Positions 44,399-52,801 of a DNA stretch of 64,000 bases are shown here, one piece after another. The stretch spans positions 56,251 through 120,250 of the forward strand of contig CAYQTE010000005.1 of assembly GCA_964420285.1 (NCBI GenBank). The letters are read 5' to 3'. The translations under genes and the position numbers were made by a program. The number at the start of each line of letters is the position of its first letter. Within the stretch, counting starts at the first letter, position 1. The stretch comes from CAYQTE01 sp964420285. GTDB lineage: Bacteria; Planctomycetota; Phycisphaerae; Tepidisphaerales; Tepidisphaeraceae. The notes beneath the pieces were generated by a model, which saw only the letters and a list, made by a program, of their open reading frames with translations, had not been told where the DNA came from and searched no databases.

Positions 44399-45571
44399 TC
44401 ATGCCCACGCGAAATCTTGAATTTCCGACCAGGGGAGATAGGTGACTGAATTGCGCGATTGACGTAGGTTGCCGCCGTACACGACAGCCGACTTACTGGC
44501 GAAACCCGCGCCTTTCATCAGGTTTGCGATACGGCCTGCGGGGCCGCTTATGTCGGAGACGATTGTCTGGCCGGCTTTCACTTCCACAACCAGAAAACTG
44601 TTTCCCTGCTGCACGAGCACGTCGGCCTCGAGGCCGGATTTATCGCGAAAGAAGAAGACACCGTTGGATTCGCCGGCGGAGAGGCGTTGCTTGATGATTT
44701 CGCTGACAACCCAGGACTCGAAGATCGCGCCGCGAAGCGGATGAACACTGAGCTGCGCCGTATCGCGGATTCCCAGAAGCCAGCAGACAAGTCCGCTGTC
44801 ATAGAAGTGGAGCTTGGGCATCTTGATCAGGCGTTTGGAGACGTTGCCGTGATAGCTCGGCAGTCGAAACGCGATGAAGCTGGCCTCAAGCACCGAGAAC
44901 CAGCTCCTGACTGTCGGCGCGGAAATGCCACAGTCAGCGGCCAGTGAAGACATATTGAGCAACTGTCCGACCCTGCCGGCGCACAACTGAACGAACCGCT
45001 GGAACGTCACCAGATCGCCGACGCTGGTGATCGTACGCACATCGCGCTCAAGGTAGGTGGCGACGTAGGATGAAAGCCAATCCGCCGGCCGGAGATTCTG
45101 GTCGAAGATCCTCGGGTAACCGCCGCTGATGAGCGTTTCGTCGAGCGTTGTGGGGTGTTTCTTGAACCGGGTGACCTCCCGGCGCGAGAGCGGCAGGAGC
45201 TGAAGCACGGCGGCTCGGCCGGCCAGTGATTGGCTGGCCGATTGAATCACCGCCAGATTCTGCGAGCCGGTGAGAATCCAACGTCCGGGCGTTGGGTCGC
45301 GATCAATGATCTCCTGCAGATAAGAGGGCAATTTCGGCGCGTTCTGAATCTCGTCAAGAACGGCGCCCTTTGGGTACTGGGTAAGAAACCCGCGTGGATC
45401 GTCAATGGCGAACGCCCGCACATCCGGCGACTCAAGCGTTGCGTACGGCAGACCGCCAAAGAGCGTCCGGCACAGCGTGGATTTCCCGCTCTGCCTGGGC
45501 CCGGTGAGAATAATGGCCGGAAACTGCCCGGCCAGCTTGCGGAGGCGAGGTTGGAGATCTCGTTCGATCAT
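44399..45571 (-). CDS. AAA ATPase with DUF4143 domain
   Basis: 390 aa. Walker A GPRQSGKST lies near residues 24-32, Walker B VLDEIQNAP near 70, and a sensor-like LTGSQN near 100. The C-terminal DUF4143 part (from about residue 200) includes a winged-helix-like segment and a nuclease-like FRDKSGLEADVLV...LVVEVKAG. These are common single-gene accessory ATPases of unclear role, sometimes linked to toxin-like or defence functions. It is divergent from the acyltransferase gene. Confidence 0.88.
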   Translation of the reverse strand: MIERDLQPRLRKLAGQFPAIILTGPRQSGKSTLCRTLFGGLPYATLESPDVRAFAIDDPRGFLTQYPKGAVLDEIQNAPKLPSYLQEIIDRDPTPGRWILTGSQNLAVIQSASQSLAGRAAVLQLLPLSRREVTRFKKHPTTLDETLISGGYPRIFDQNLRPADWLSSYVATYLERDVRTITSVGDLVTFQRFVQLCAGRVGQLLNMSSLAADCGISAPTVRSWFSVLEASFIAFRLPSYHGNVSKRLIKMPKLHFYDSGLVCWLLGIRDTAQLSVHPLRGAIFESWVVSEIIKQRLSAGESNGVFFFRDKSGLEADVLVQQGNSFLVVEVKAGQTIVSDISGPAGRIANLMKGAGFASKSAVVYGGNLRQSRNSVTYLPWSEIQDFAWA

Positions 45572-45798
45572 GACACATGGGTAATATGAATTGTGTCTAC
45601 TTGAAAGTCAAACTTTCATTTGGACGGGGATTCCGCCCCCGCATTGCCTGCTGCAATTGGCGCCGCCGGTCGCAAACTAACGTGCAACGGCCGGCGGTGG
45701 TATGTTGTCTGTCGGTTGCAGCGTGTGGATCGACACCCGGCGCAACCGCGAGCCTATCCGCAGCCGCCTGGCAAGCGGCACCTGTGCAGGAGCAATCG

Positions 45799-47334
45799 AT
45801 GACCGCACAAACCCCTTCCTTGCCGTCCGTCCGCAAGGTGTTGCCTGCTCAAACGCAATCCCCGCGGTATTACGCCTTCGATTGCGTCCGCGCGATGGCC
45901 ATGCTGCTGGGCGTCTTCTATCACTGGCAATTCGTGCGCGGTAGCTTTGGGATGGCGACCGGCCCCAAGGCTTCGGTCGATCACTGGCTCCACAGCTTCC
46001 GCATGGCACTGTTTTTTCTGATCTCCGGCTTCTTCGCCAACATGATGCTTGGCAAATACGGCCTGATGAAATATCTGCGCCGGCGCTGGTGGCGGATCGG
46101 CGCTCCGTTGCTCGTGGCAATGGTCGCGTTCGCGGGATTCCGGTTTGCCCAGAGCTATTTCACCTGGGCCGCGCCGCCGGGAATGAACTTCGGCCCAGCG
46201 CGTGGCGGATTCGGAACCGGCGGCGGATTCGGCCCGGGCGGATTTGGCGGCTTCGCACCAGGCGGTGGCACAGCCCCCGCCATGCCCGGCCCAGGCGGCT
46301 TTCCGGCGGTGCAGCCGCAAACGCCCGCCATCCCCGCTCCGCGCACCACTCCATCGCCCGCCGCTCCCGCGCCGCGCACGCCCGCAGCGCCCGCACCGCC
46401 GGCCTTTACCCTGGGCCCCACTCATCCCTGGGCCGACTGGCTTTTTGCCAAACTGCACCTGCAAGCCACCCGCGCCCCCGATATTGTTGTCCGCGTCACC
46501 GCAAGCAATTTCGAACTTCAGCATCTTTGGTTTCTCTGGTACCTGCTGCTCTTCTGCACCGTCGCCCCGCTGATCACCCGGCCCATGGCCTTTCTGTTTG
46601 TGCGCGGCGAAGTGCCGTTGACCGACCGCATCGGCCGGTTCCTTCTGCGCTTCGATATCGCCCCGTTGTTGCTGGCACTGATCACCCTGCCCGCTCTCTT
46701 GCATGCCCGCGGCATGGACTGGACGCTTACCAATCCGGCCGGCTTCTCGGGCGTCTTCCCCGATTTCCTCGCCCAATACTTCGTCGATCTTCCCTTCTAC
46801 TTCCTTTACTTCCTCTTCGGCTGGTGGTTCTTTCGCCTTCGCGCCAGCCTCGACAGCGTTGCCCGTCCCTGGCTCTTCAACCTGTCACTGGGAATCACGG
46901 CGTTCGCCGTCTCGCAGGCGCTGTACGACAACTTCAACCCCGCACCCGCGTTCGGCGGCTTCGGATTTCCAGTGCCCGCCGTCCATCCCGCCGCGCCCGC
47001 CGCCATCCGACTGCTCGCCTTCGCCTTGTATGCCGTCGGCTCAGCCTATTCCGGCTTCGGCCTGCTGGGTCTCTTCCAGAAATACCTCGACCGCCCGACA
47101 CGATTCGGCCGCTACTTCACCGACACCATGCTCTGGGTCTACCTCGTGCAACTGGCGATCATCCCGTATCTGGCAAACTGGGTTGACTACAACAACACCT
47201 CATGGTGGGAAGCCACGCTGGGCGGCGTAATCGCCGTGACGGCCATTGCGCTGGTGCTCTTCGAACTCCTTGTGCGTCACACGCCGCTGATCTACATTTT
47301 TGGCCCGGCGAGTATTACCAAGAAGTTTGCGTGA
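45799..47334 (+). CDS. OpgC/acyltransferase-3-like membrane protein
   Basis: 511 aa with about ten helices. It opens RYYAFDCVRAMAMLLGVFYHWQF, the usual start of membrane acyltransferases, with the conserved early Asp/Arg and His. Between the third and fourth helices (residues about 118-210) is an extra loop rich in Gly, Pro and Ala, then FELQHLWFLWYLL. It probably succinylates or acetylates an exported glycan. AGGAG precedes ATG 45799; the longer frame to 45577 has no support. Confidence 0.82.
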   Translation: MTAQTPSLPSVRKVLPAQTQSPRYYAFDCVRAMAMLLGVFYHWQFVRGSFGMATGPKASVDHWLHSFRMALFFLISGFFANMMLGKYGLMKYLRRRWWRIGAPLLVAMVAFAGFRFAQSYFTWAAPPGMNFGPARGGFGTGGGFGPGGFGGFAPGGGTAPAMPGPGGFPAVQPQTPAIPAPRTTPSPAAPAPRTPAAPAPPAFTLGPTHPWADWLFAKLHLQATRAPDIVVRVTASNFELQHLWFLWYLLLFCTVAPLITRPMAFLFVRGEVPLTDRIGRFLLRFDIAPLLLALITLPALLHARGMDWTLTNPAGFSGVFPDFLAQYFVDLPFYFLYFLFGWWFFRLRASLDSVARPWLFNLSLGITAFAVSQALYDNFNPAPAFGGFGFPVPAVHPAAPAAIRLLAFALYAVGSAYSGFGLLGLFQKYLDRPTRFGRYFTDTMLWVYLVQLAIIPYLANWVDYNNTSWWEATLGGVIAVTAIALVLFELLVRHTPLIYIFGPASITKKFA

Positions 47335-47371
47335 GACGAGAAAGTGTCCCGATGCAGTGGCGAGATGATTG

Positions 47372-47686
47372 TCAGTCTCCGGTGGATTCGCCGGCGACCC
47401 GCTCGTGTTCGAGTTCGGCGATGCGCCCTTCCAGCTTCTCAAGCGCACTACGCATTGCGCTTGTGTGTCGCGGCTGCCTTGCCTGGCTATAGATATCGAT
47501 TATGAACAGCGTACCGAATGCGGCGAAGATGACGGCCTGGTCCATGCTGTACAGGCCGTACGCGAAATAACACGCCGCCAGGCATCGCACGACCAGCCAT
47601 GCCCACCATGCAGACTGCATGGCGCTTGAGCGATAGGAAGCGACACGATAGCGCTCATCGGCGCTCAGCAGAGGTTTCGGTGTCAT
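47372..47686 (-). CDS. Small membrane protein with C-terminal coiled coil
   Basis: 104 aa. Two hydrophobic stretches (WWAWLVVRCLAACYFAYG and AVIFAAFGTLFIIDIY) are followed by a charged helix (SALEKLEGRIAELEHERVAG) that looks like a coiled coil. No family is recognised. It is convergent with the acyltransferase gene. Confidence 0.6.
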   Translation of the reverse strand: MTPKPLLSADERYRVASYRSSAMQSAWWAWLVVRCLAACYFAYGLYSMDQAVIFAAFGTLFIIDIYSQARQPRHTSAMRSALEKLEGRIAELEHERVAGESTGD

Positions 47687-47812
47687 CTCGCCTGTTCTAC
47701 CGCGAGCCGCCCGGATCCGTCCAGCAACTCAAAAACCGCATCGTCACAATCCTGGCGTCCGCCGATGGCAGCCAACATGCCCTACCAGCCTGCTGCAGCG
47801 ACTGGTTCAGCC

Positions 47813-48262
47813 TCAAACTCCCTCGGCCTCGAGTAACGACTCAAGTCGATCGAGATTCTGCTCGTTGGCTGGTTCGCAAAGGGGACGCATTTTCGCAGCA
47901 AACTCGGGGCTCTCAAATTCCTGGACCCAGGCCAGGTGTGTTTGGTCACCGCGAGCGGTCAAGGTCACGGTTAGCCTGTACCATGGCCTTTCGACATGTT
48001 CGATCTCGATTTTGGTATCGGGCTGAATCTCACGAAAGACGTTCGCATTGGGGTAGTCGGCACCATTCGGGCCGTGCATCACAAATACCCATCGCCCGCC
48101 CGGCTTGAATTCGAACTGCTCGAACGTGTTCGTGAAGCCGTTTGGCCCCCACCAGCGCGCAAGGCGATCCGCTTGCTCGAACGCAGCGAATACCTTTCGC
48201 GGGTTGGCCGCTAATACTCGTTCGGTGCTAAGGGCGGCGGTTGAGCTAATTGCTCGGGACAT
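47813..48262 (-). CDS. SRPBCC (AHSA1/START-like) domain protein
   Basis: 149 aa. Signatures of activator-of-Hsp90-like SRPBCC proteins are ANPRKVFAAFEQADRLARWWGPNGFT, FEFKPGGRWVFVMHGPNG and the closing helix NEQNLDRLESLL. The fold binds hydrophobic ligands; many members are in stress or arsenic/toxin contexts, none evident here. ATG 48262 has GGAG seven bases ahead. Confidence 0.85.
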   Translation of the reverse strand: MSRAISSTAALSTERVLAANPRKVFAAFEQADRLARWWGPNGFTNTFEQFEFKPGGRWVFVMHGPNGADYPNANVFREIQPDTKIEIEHVERPWYRLTVTLTARGDQTHLAWVQEFESPEFAAKMRPLCEPANEQNLDRLESLLEAEGV

Positions 48263-48421
48263 CAGCAACTCCTTCCGGAAATCGAAACGCGGGCCGGTTT
48301 GCGGCCATCTTTGCGATGATCAAACCAGATCGAAGCATTCTCGAAAAACAATCGGCGTGACAAGACGCCAGTTGAGCCTTTTCTGCTTTTTGCGATGAGA
48401 TCAACGATTTCTCCGTCCAAG

Positions 48422-49063
48422 TTACGTAATGTGCTGGATCACCTCGAATTGGCCAGAAGGCAGTAGCCGAACTTCGACCCACGGTTCAGATTCCGCGTAC
48501 GTTTGGACGAGTAACTTCGCGCCCAGCGACTCCTGTAGAGTGCTGTCAGGCCAAGTCCGGGTCCAACCGCCCAGAGTCGCATAGGCAAGATCATCTTTCC
48601 AGAACAACGGATTCTCACCACGTTCGATCGCCTCGTACTTCTGTACCAGCGCTCGGTCGCGGAAATTGGAGTTGTAGGGCCAATCGCGCTTCCAATTGTT
48701 TTCGGTCAACCAGCGAGCCGCCGATGGTGAGCCACAGGCTAGAACTGCATCAATAGGGGGTAGAACCCGGATCTCTTTGGAGAGCAGGGGGTAGCCTTCT
48801 TTGATGGGCGGTGCGGGTAGAATCTCGACCCGCCCTCCACGGAAGGTCCGGTCATTCGTGTAAATAGCCAGCCAACCGTGTCCGTCAAACGATGGGATGC
48901 ACCGCGAATCGACAGCCAACCAACAACGGTGCCCATCCCGCGACTTGCGTGCATAGTCACGCCCATACCAGAGCGCAGCAATATCGCCAGAGCCTGCTGG
49001 GGTAAGGAGAACCGTCGTACGTTCGATTCGGCGCCCTTCTTCAATCAGATCTTCGAAAGTCAT
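48422..49063 (-). CDS. Hypothetical protein
   Basis: 213 aa with the composition of a globular soluble protein, rich in Trp (WYGRDY, WLTENNWKRDWPY, WTRTWPD). No signal peptide or motif is recognised. Base composition looks lower in GC than its neighbours, as does the SRPBCC gene beside it, so a small acquired segment is possible. Confidence 0.6.
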   Translation of the reverse strand: MTFEDLIEEGRRIERTTVLLTPAGSGDIAALWYGRDYARKSRDGHRCWLAVDSRCIPSFDGHGWLAIYTNDRTFRGGRVEILPAPPIKEGYPLLSKEIRVLPPIDAVLACGSPSAARWLTENNWKRDWPYNSNFRDRALVQKYEAIERGENPLFWKDDLAYATLGGWTRTWPDSTLQESLGAKLLVQTYAESEPWVEVRLLPSGQFEVIQHIT

Positions 49064-49239
49064 ATGGCAGACCCCATGAAACGCGTCGCGATTTACCGCC
49101 GTTAAGACGCCGCGAACATTAAGTTGTTCGCCAGAGTGTCTTCTGAAAGCGCATTTCTAGGCGAGTTTTACCCAAAGTTCAAACCCCGTCGCACCACCAA
49201 TGAAGAACCCCCTTGCCATACAACGGGTCATGAAAGCAT

Positions 49240-49269
49240 CGGAGCGACTGGATTTGAACTCCCGCTCCG
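49240..49269 (-). other. tRNA-acceptor/T-arm-like hairpin
   Basis: On the minus strand a 7-bp perfect stem (CGGAGCG/CGCTCCG) encloses a GTTCAAATCC T-loop-like segment, but D- and anticodon arms are missing. On the plus strand GTTCAAACCCCGTCGCACCACCA lies at 49177-49199. They may be degraded tRNA fragments. The remainder of 49064-49305 shows nothing else. Confidence 0.3.
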
Positions 49270-49305
49270 CGACCCCCGCGCCTCCGCGTGAGACATTCCC
49301 CCCTC

Positions 49306-52062
49306 TCACTGCACCGGCACCGAATCGTTCAATATCCGGCTTCCCACCGCTTCCTTCAGGCCCGTTCTCACCTTGGCGTCCGGGCCGATTGTCACGTTCT
49401 GGAATCGGTACACCTTCATGATCGTCTTGCCGGCGTCGAGTTTGGTGATCAGCCGCTCCTGGCGGGCCTGGCCGGGATAGACGGCGAAGGCGATGTAATC
49501 CACCGGTTTCTCGCTGTAGTTGGTGATGAGTTGCTGCACCACCACGTCGTTGTGGTCGCGAAGCGCCAGCGTCTGCATGCCCACGTCGCTCAGGCCCAGA
49601 CTCAGCGGGATCGGCACGGTGAACCGGCCGTTGGTCACGTCCTGAATCTGGAAATCGCCCATGATCTGCTTGGGGCCGGCCAGCGTGTTGTAGGGGAATT
49701 CGATCGTGATCGGGCGGTCGAACGTCTCGCCGGGTTGCAGGCTGTAACTGAACGTCGGGGGATTGACCACCCAACCCGGCGGCGGGCGAAGACGCAGCGT
49801 GCCGTTGATCGCGTCCGGATACGAATTCACGAAATGGATCTTCCGCTGATGGGGCTGAAAGATGCTCTCCAGCAGCGGCTGATCCAGGCCGACGCTGGCT
49901 CGAATCTGCGCCACCGGCGCGTCGATATCCGTCAGGATCATCGGCATCGCGCCCAGGTCGATATCGACATGGGACGAACCGTCGCTCGCATTGGCCTGGC
50001 GCGTCGTCGGCTGCAAGAGTGGCGTCACGTTGCCCCACATGTCCTGTCGCATCGGACGCGGACCCAGATTCAAATCCATGTGCACAAGCCCGCTGCGATC
50101 GCCCTTGCTCCAGAGCACCAGCAATCCCCGCCCGGCCCGATCGAAAAGAAATGCCTCGACGCCATCGCCGGCCGGCACTTTGCCTTTGAACACCGCCCCG
50201 CCCAGCGTGCGGACCAGCGTGCGGATGACCATGAACGTCTCCTGCGGCTCAACGATCCATGTCTGGCCCTGTCGGCGCACGGTCATCGGCATGGGCAGAT
50301 CGATCCGATCCGCGCCCGCCGCCAATGCGTACGTCACACGCTGCACCAGATCGCGCACCTGCGCCTCCCGGCCGTAACGATCGCGATCCAGCAGCGCCAG
50401 GCTCAGCGAAAGGCTGTGTCGCTTGTCGCTCCCCTGCCGGGAATTGATGTCCTGTATGTACAAAGGCAATTCCGACGGCAATATCGACGGCGGCACCCAC
50501 AACGCCACGCTCGGCGGCATCGGGCCGCTCACGTCGTACCAGGCCGGCCACGGCATCGCCAAATCCGGCTTGTCGATCAGCTTGGCAAATTGCTCGTAGA
50601 CCTTGTCGTACACCTGCCGCATGTGTGGATCGGCCACAAACGCATTGGTCTCGTCGTCGCCCAGTTGCCAGCGGTCCAGATGAACCGCGTGACGCGACAT
50701 CAGATACGCCAGGGGCGGCTGCCAGAGACGCGGGTCGGCCGTCAACAGCCGCAGCCAGCTTCGCCCCGATTCCACTCCCGATCCCACCGCCGATTCGTTC
50801 CACGTCGATGACGCCAGGCCCTGCGATACGTCATCCACCGGCGCTGCGTCGGGCGGCCGGGTCACCGACGGCGGCAGATCCACCAGACACGCCGTCGGCG
50901 TGATCCCCACCGCTTCCAGCGCCTGAATGATCCCGTCGAATCTTGTCGATTGTTCGCTGTCCTCCTGCACGTCCCATTGGCTGTTCCACACCGCCAGCTT
51001 CACCCGACCGGCCGACAGCACCGGCAATATCCCCGGCAATTGTCCCCATGATTCAATCGGCATGTGCGTGGCGATGATTCCGAACCGGCCGTCCGGGAAA
51101 CTTCCCAGCGCGTTGTCGGCTAGTCGCACGAAATCCAGGTGCTGTTCCCCGACCAGTTGTCCCTGGCTGGTCATCACCAGGTTGGCCTCGTACCAGCCGG
51201 GATGCAGATCGGGCAGGGCGATGATGGTGCGCCGCACTCCCGGCGCCAGGTTCGTCTTGGCCGGCGGTTCCAGGGCGCCGCTGCGTTTGTAAACCACCGC
51301 GCCCGTGCCGTCCTTGATGACCAGTTGCGACGCCAGGTCCTGTGTGAAGCGATCGTTCACCGTCACCGTCATCCGCATGTCGTCGTTGAAGCGGAAAATG
51401 TTGCCGGGTTTGTCGGTTTCCAGCTTCACCTCCGGCACCTGCGAAACCGTTACATCGTCGAACCATGCGGTCCCGTCGATGTCCTGCGGAAACAGCGCCC
51501 GATTGCCCAGCGCGCTGGTCTGGTAGAACCGCGGCTGTACAAGCTCCAGCTCGATCGCCAGATATGTCGCCTGCGAATCCGTCGCCGTCATTTCCAACTG
51601 CAATTGCTTCCACGCGACCTGGTCATTTTCGGCCGCGTACACATCGGAATGGGTGATGCTGCCGGGAATGGCGTGCATATCGCGGTCGGTGAAGTATGCG
51701 GTGATGCGAGCCCGCGCGTGGGCCATCGGCGTGGTCGACACCCAGGCCGTCATCCGGTAATGCGCCTGGTATTGCACGGGAAGCTGATCGGGATCGTAGC
51801 GGTAGATGAGCGATCCGCCGTCCAGCGTGAACCGAAAGCTCCACGTCCCGCTATGGGCCCGGTCGCTCGCCAGCTTGCCGTTGACATACGGAGGCAGCCC
51901 ATCCCCTTCGAGCTTGAGCCAGTGCATCGGCAGGTCTTCGTCATTGCCCAGCCGCCGCTCTTCAAAGTCGATGGTGCGCAACACCCGGCTGACATCCGCC
52001 GGCTGCCCCATCGCCGCCGCACACCATCCCACCGACAACATGATGCAAAAGAGTTTGCGCAT
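49306..52062 (-). CDS. Large secreted protein with sandwich domains and glycosidase-like barrel
   Basis: 918 aa with a signal peptide (1-19, ending AMG). An N-terminal carbohydrate-binding-like sandwich (about 30-210, ending GTAWFDDVTVSQVPEV) and an Ig-like domain are followed by a central region resembling a TIM barrel (about 330-620, with DRWQLGDDETNAF). The last 200 residues are beta domains like NEW3-type stalks (LRPPPGWVVNPPTFSYSLQPGETF). Candidate acidic residues exist (GDDETN), but no GH family can be named. It is probably a polysaccharide-active or binding protein. Confidence 0.75.
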   Translation of the reverse strand: MRKLFCIMLSVGWCAAAMGQPADVSRVLRTIDFEERRLGNDEDLPMHWLKLEGDGLPPYVNGKLASDRAHSGTWSFRFTLDGGSLIYRYDPDQLPVQYQAHYRMTAWVSTTPMAHARARITAYFTDRDMHAIPGSITHSDVYAAENDQVAWKQLQLEMTATDSQATYLAIELELVQPRFYQTSALGNRALFPQDIDGTAWFDDVTVSQVPEVKLETDKPGNIFRFNDDMRMTVTVNDRFTQDLASQLVIKDGTGAVVYKRSGALEPPAKTNLAPGVRRTIIALPDLHPGWYEANLVMTSQGQLVGEQHLDFVRLADNALGSFPDGRFGIIATHMPIESWGQLPGILPVLSAGRVKLAVWNSQWDVQEDSEQSTRFDGIIQALEAVGITPTACLVDLPPSVTRPPDAAPVDDVSQGLASSTWNESAVGSGVESGRSWLRLLTADPRLWQPPLAYLMSRHAVHLDRWQLGDDETNAFVADPHMRQVYDKVYEQFAKLIDKPDLAMPWPAWYDVSGPMPPSVALWVPPSILPSELPLYIQDINSRQGSDKRHSLSLSLALLDRDRYGREAQVRDLVQRVTYALAAGADRIDLPMPMTVRRQGQTWIVEPQETFMVIRTLVRTLGGAVFKGKVPAGDGVEAFLFDRAGRGLLVLWSKGDRSGLVHMDLNLGPRPMRQDMWGNVTPLLQPTTRQANASDGSSHVDIDLGAMPMILTDIDAPVAQIRASVGLDQPLLESIFQPHQRKIHFVNSYPDAINGTLRLRPPPGWVVNPPTFSYSLQPGETFDRPITIEFPYNTLAGPKQIMGDFQIQDVTNGRFTVPIPLSLGLSDVGMQTLALRDHNDVVVQQLITNYSEKPVDYIAFAVYPGQARQERLITKLDAGKTIMKVYRFQNVTIGPDAKVRTGLKEAVGSRILNDSVPVQ

Positions 52063-52121
52063 AGTCCGATAATCCCTTATCGGCCAGCGATGCCCGGCAA
52101 CTTAGGTCTGAACCAGATTGA

Positions 52122-52240
52122 TCCCTCGCAGAGGCGCAACCTTCGACAGGCTCAGGTCAGGAAGGCGCAAAGGCAAGCCATAATTCAGAACGCCTGCCGT
52201 GCCAATTCTTCCCTCTGCGCCTCCGCGCCTCTGCGAGAGA
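52122..52240. repeat. Inverted repeat with CTCGCAGAGGCGC arms
   Basis: CCCTCGCAGAGGCGC at 52122-52136 pairs with GCGCCTCTGCGAGAG near 52225-52239. The same arms occur at 39987-40065. Located between divergent large genes. Confidence 0.55.
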
Positions 52241-52382
52241 CAATCTTACTTAACTTGTTTATGCGATTGTACTTACAGCGGTATCCGGCATTTGCCGCGT
52301 GCTCGCCTTACCCCGTTTTTTCGCCGAATATCGCGGTTTCGACCGAACACGACGCCCAAAGACAGCCCTAAACGTGTCGAAA

Positions 52383-52415
52383 AAGTTGGAACTTCGCCTG
52401 TAGAAGTTGGAACTT
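52383..52415. promoter_or_regulatory. Two identical AAGTTGGAACTT dyads, 21 bp apart
   Basis: The 12-mer occurs at 52383-52394 and 52404-52415. Each is a 5-bp dyad with a 2-bp centre, and the spacing is two helical turns, as for paired operator sites. It lies 387 bp before ATG 52802 and 321 bp before the 52062 start. Confidence 0.4.
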
Positions 52416-52801
52416 GGTAGCAACCTGGCCCGGCCGGGTCCGATCTGGGCGCGACCAAGAAGGGGAGAGTGCCGGAGGGGAGGGAGAAATGGGAGGATGG
52501 GAAACGACTGAGCTCCCGCCCGATTCACCGCATTTGCCCGCTTTTCTGTTGCATCGGCCGCTGCAAAACTGCACAATCGCGAGACGGCCTTTTGCTTGGG
52601 TGCCAGGCCTCTTTCGCATGTCGGCATGTTTATGTGTTTGACTCATCGGGTTTGGCGAGGAGGCTTTATCCAGCTGGAAGGCGAAATCGCGATGCTGCAG
52701 GTGGAGCATCCTGACGCCGGCATACCGCGCAGTATTGCCGACAACGTGGGTGTGGGCTAGAAGTCAACTGCGAAATGTCGGATGAAATAAGGATTAAGAT
52801 C

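Larger units (their letters stand above)
52063..52801 (+). promoter_or_regulatory. Long intergenic region before the giant repeat protein
   Basis: 739 bp with no supported gene. It contains the inverted repeat 52122-52240 and the paired dyads at 52383-52415; otherwise I see nothing specific. A weak AAGGA-type ribosome-binding site precedes ATG 52802. Confidence 0.5.

Noticed and set aside
52273..52709. Short minus-strand frames upstream of the giant repeat gene
   Set aside because: No ribosome-binding site, low-complexity translation, mutually overlapping; treated as intergenic.
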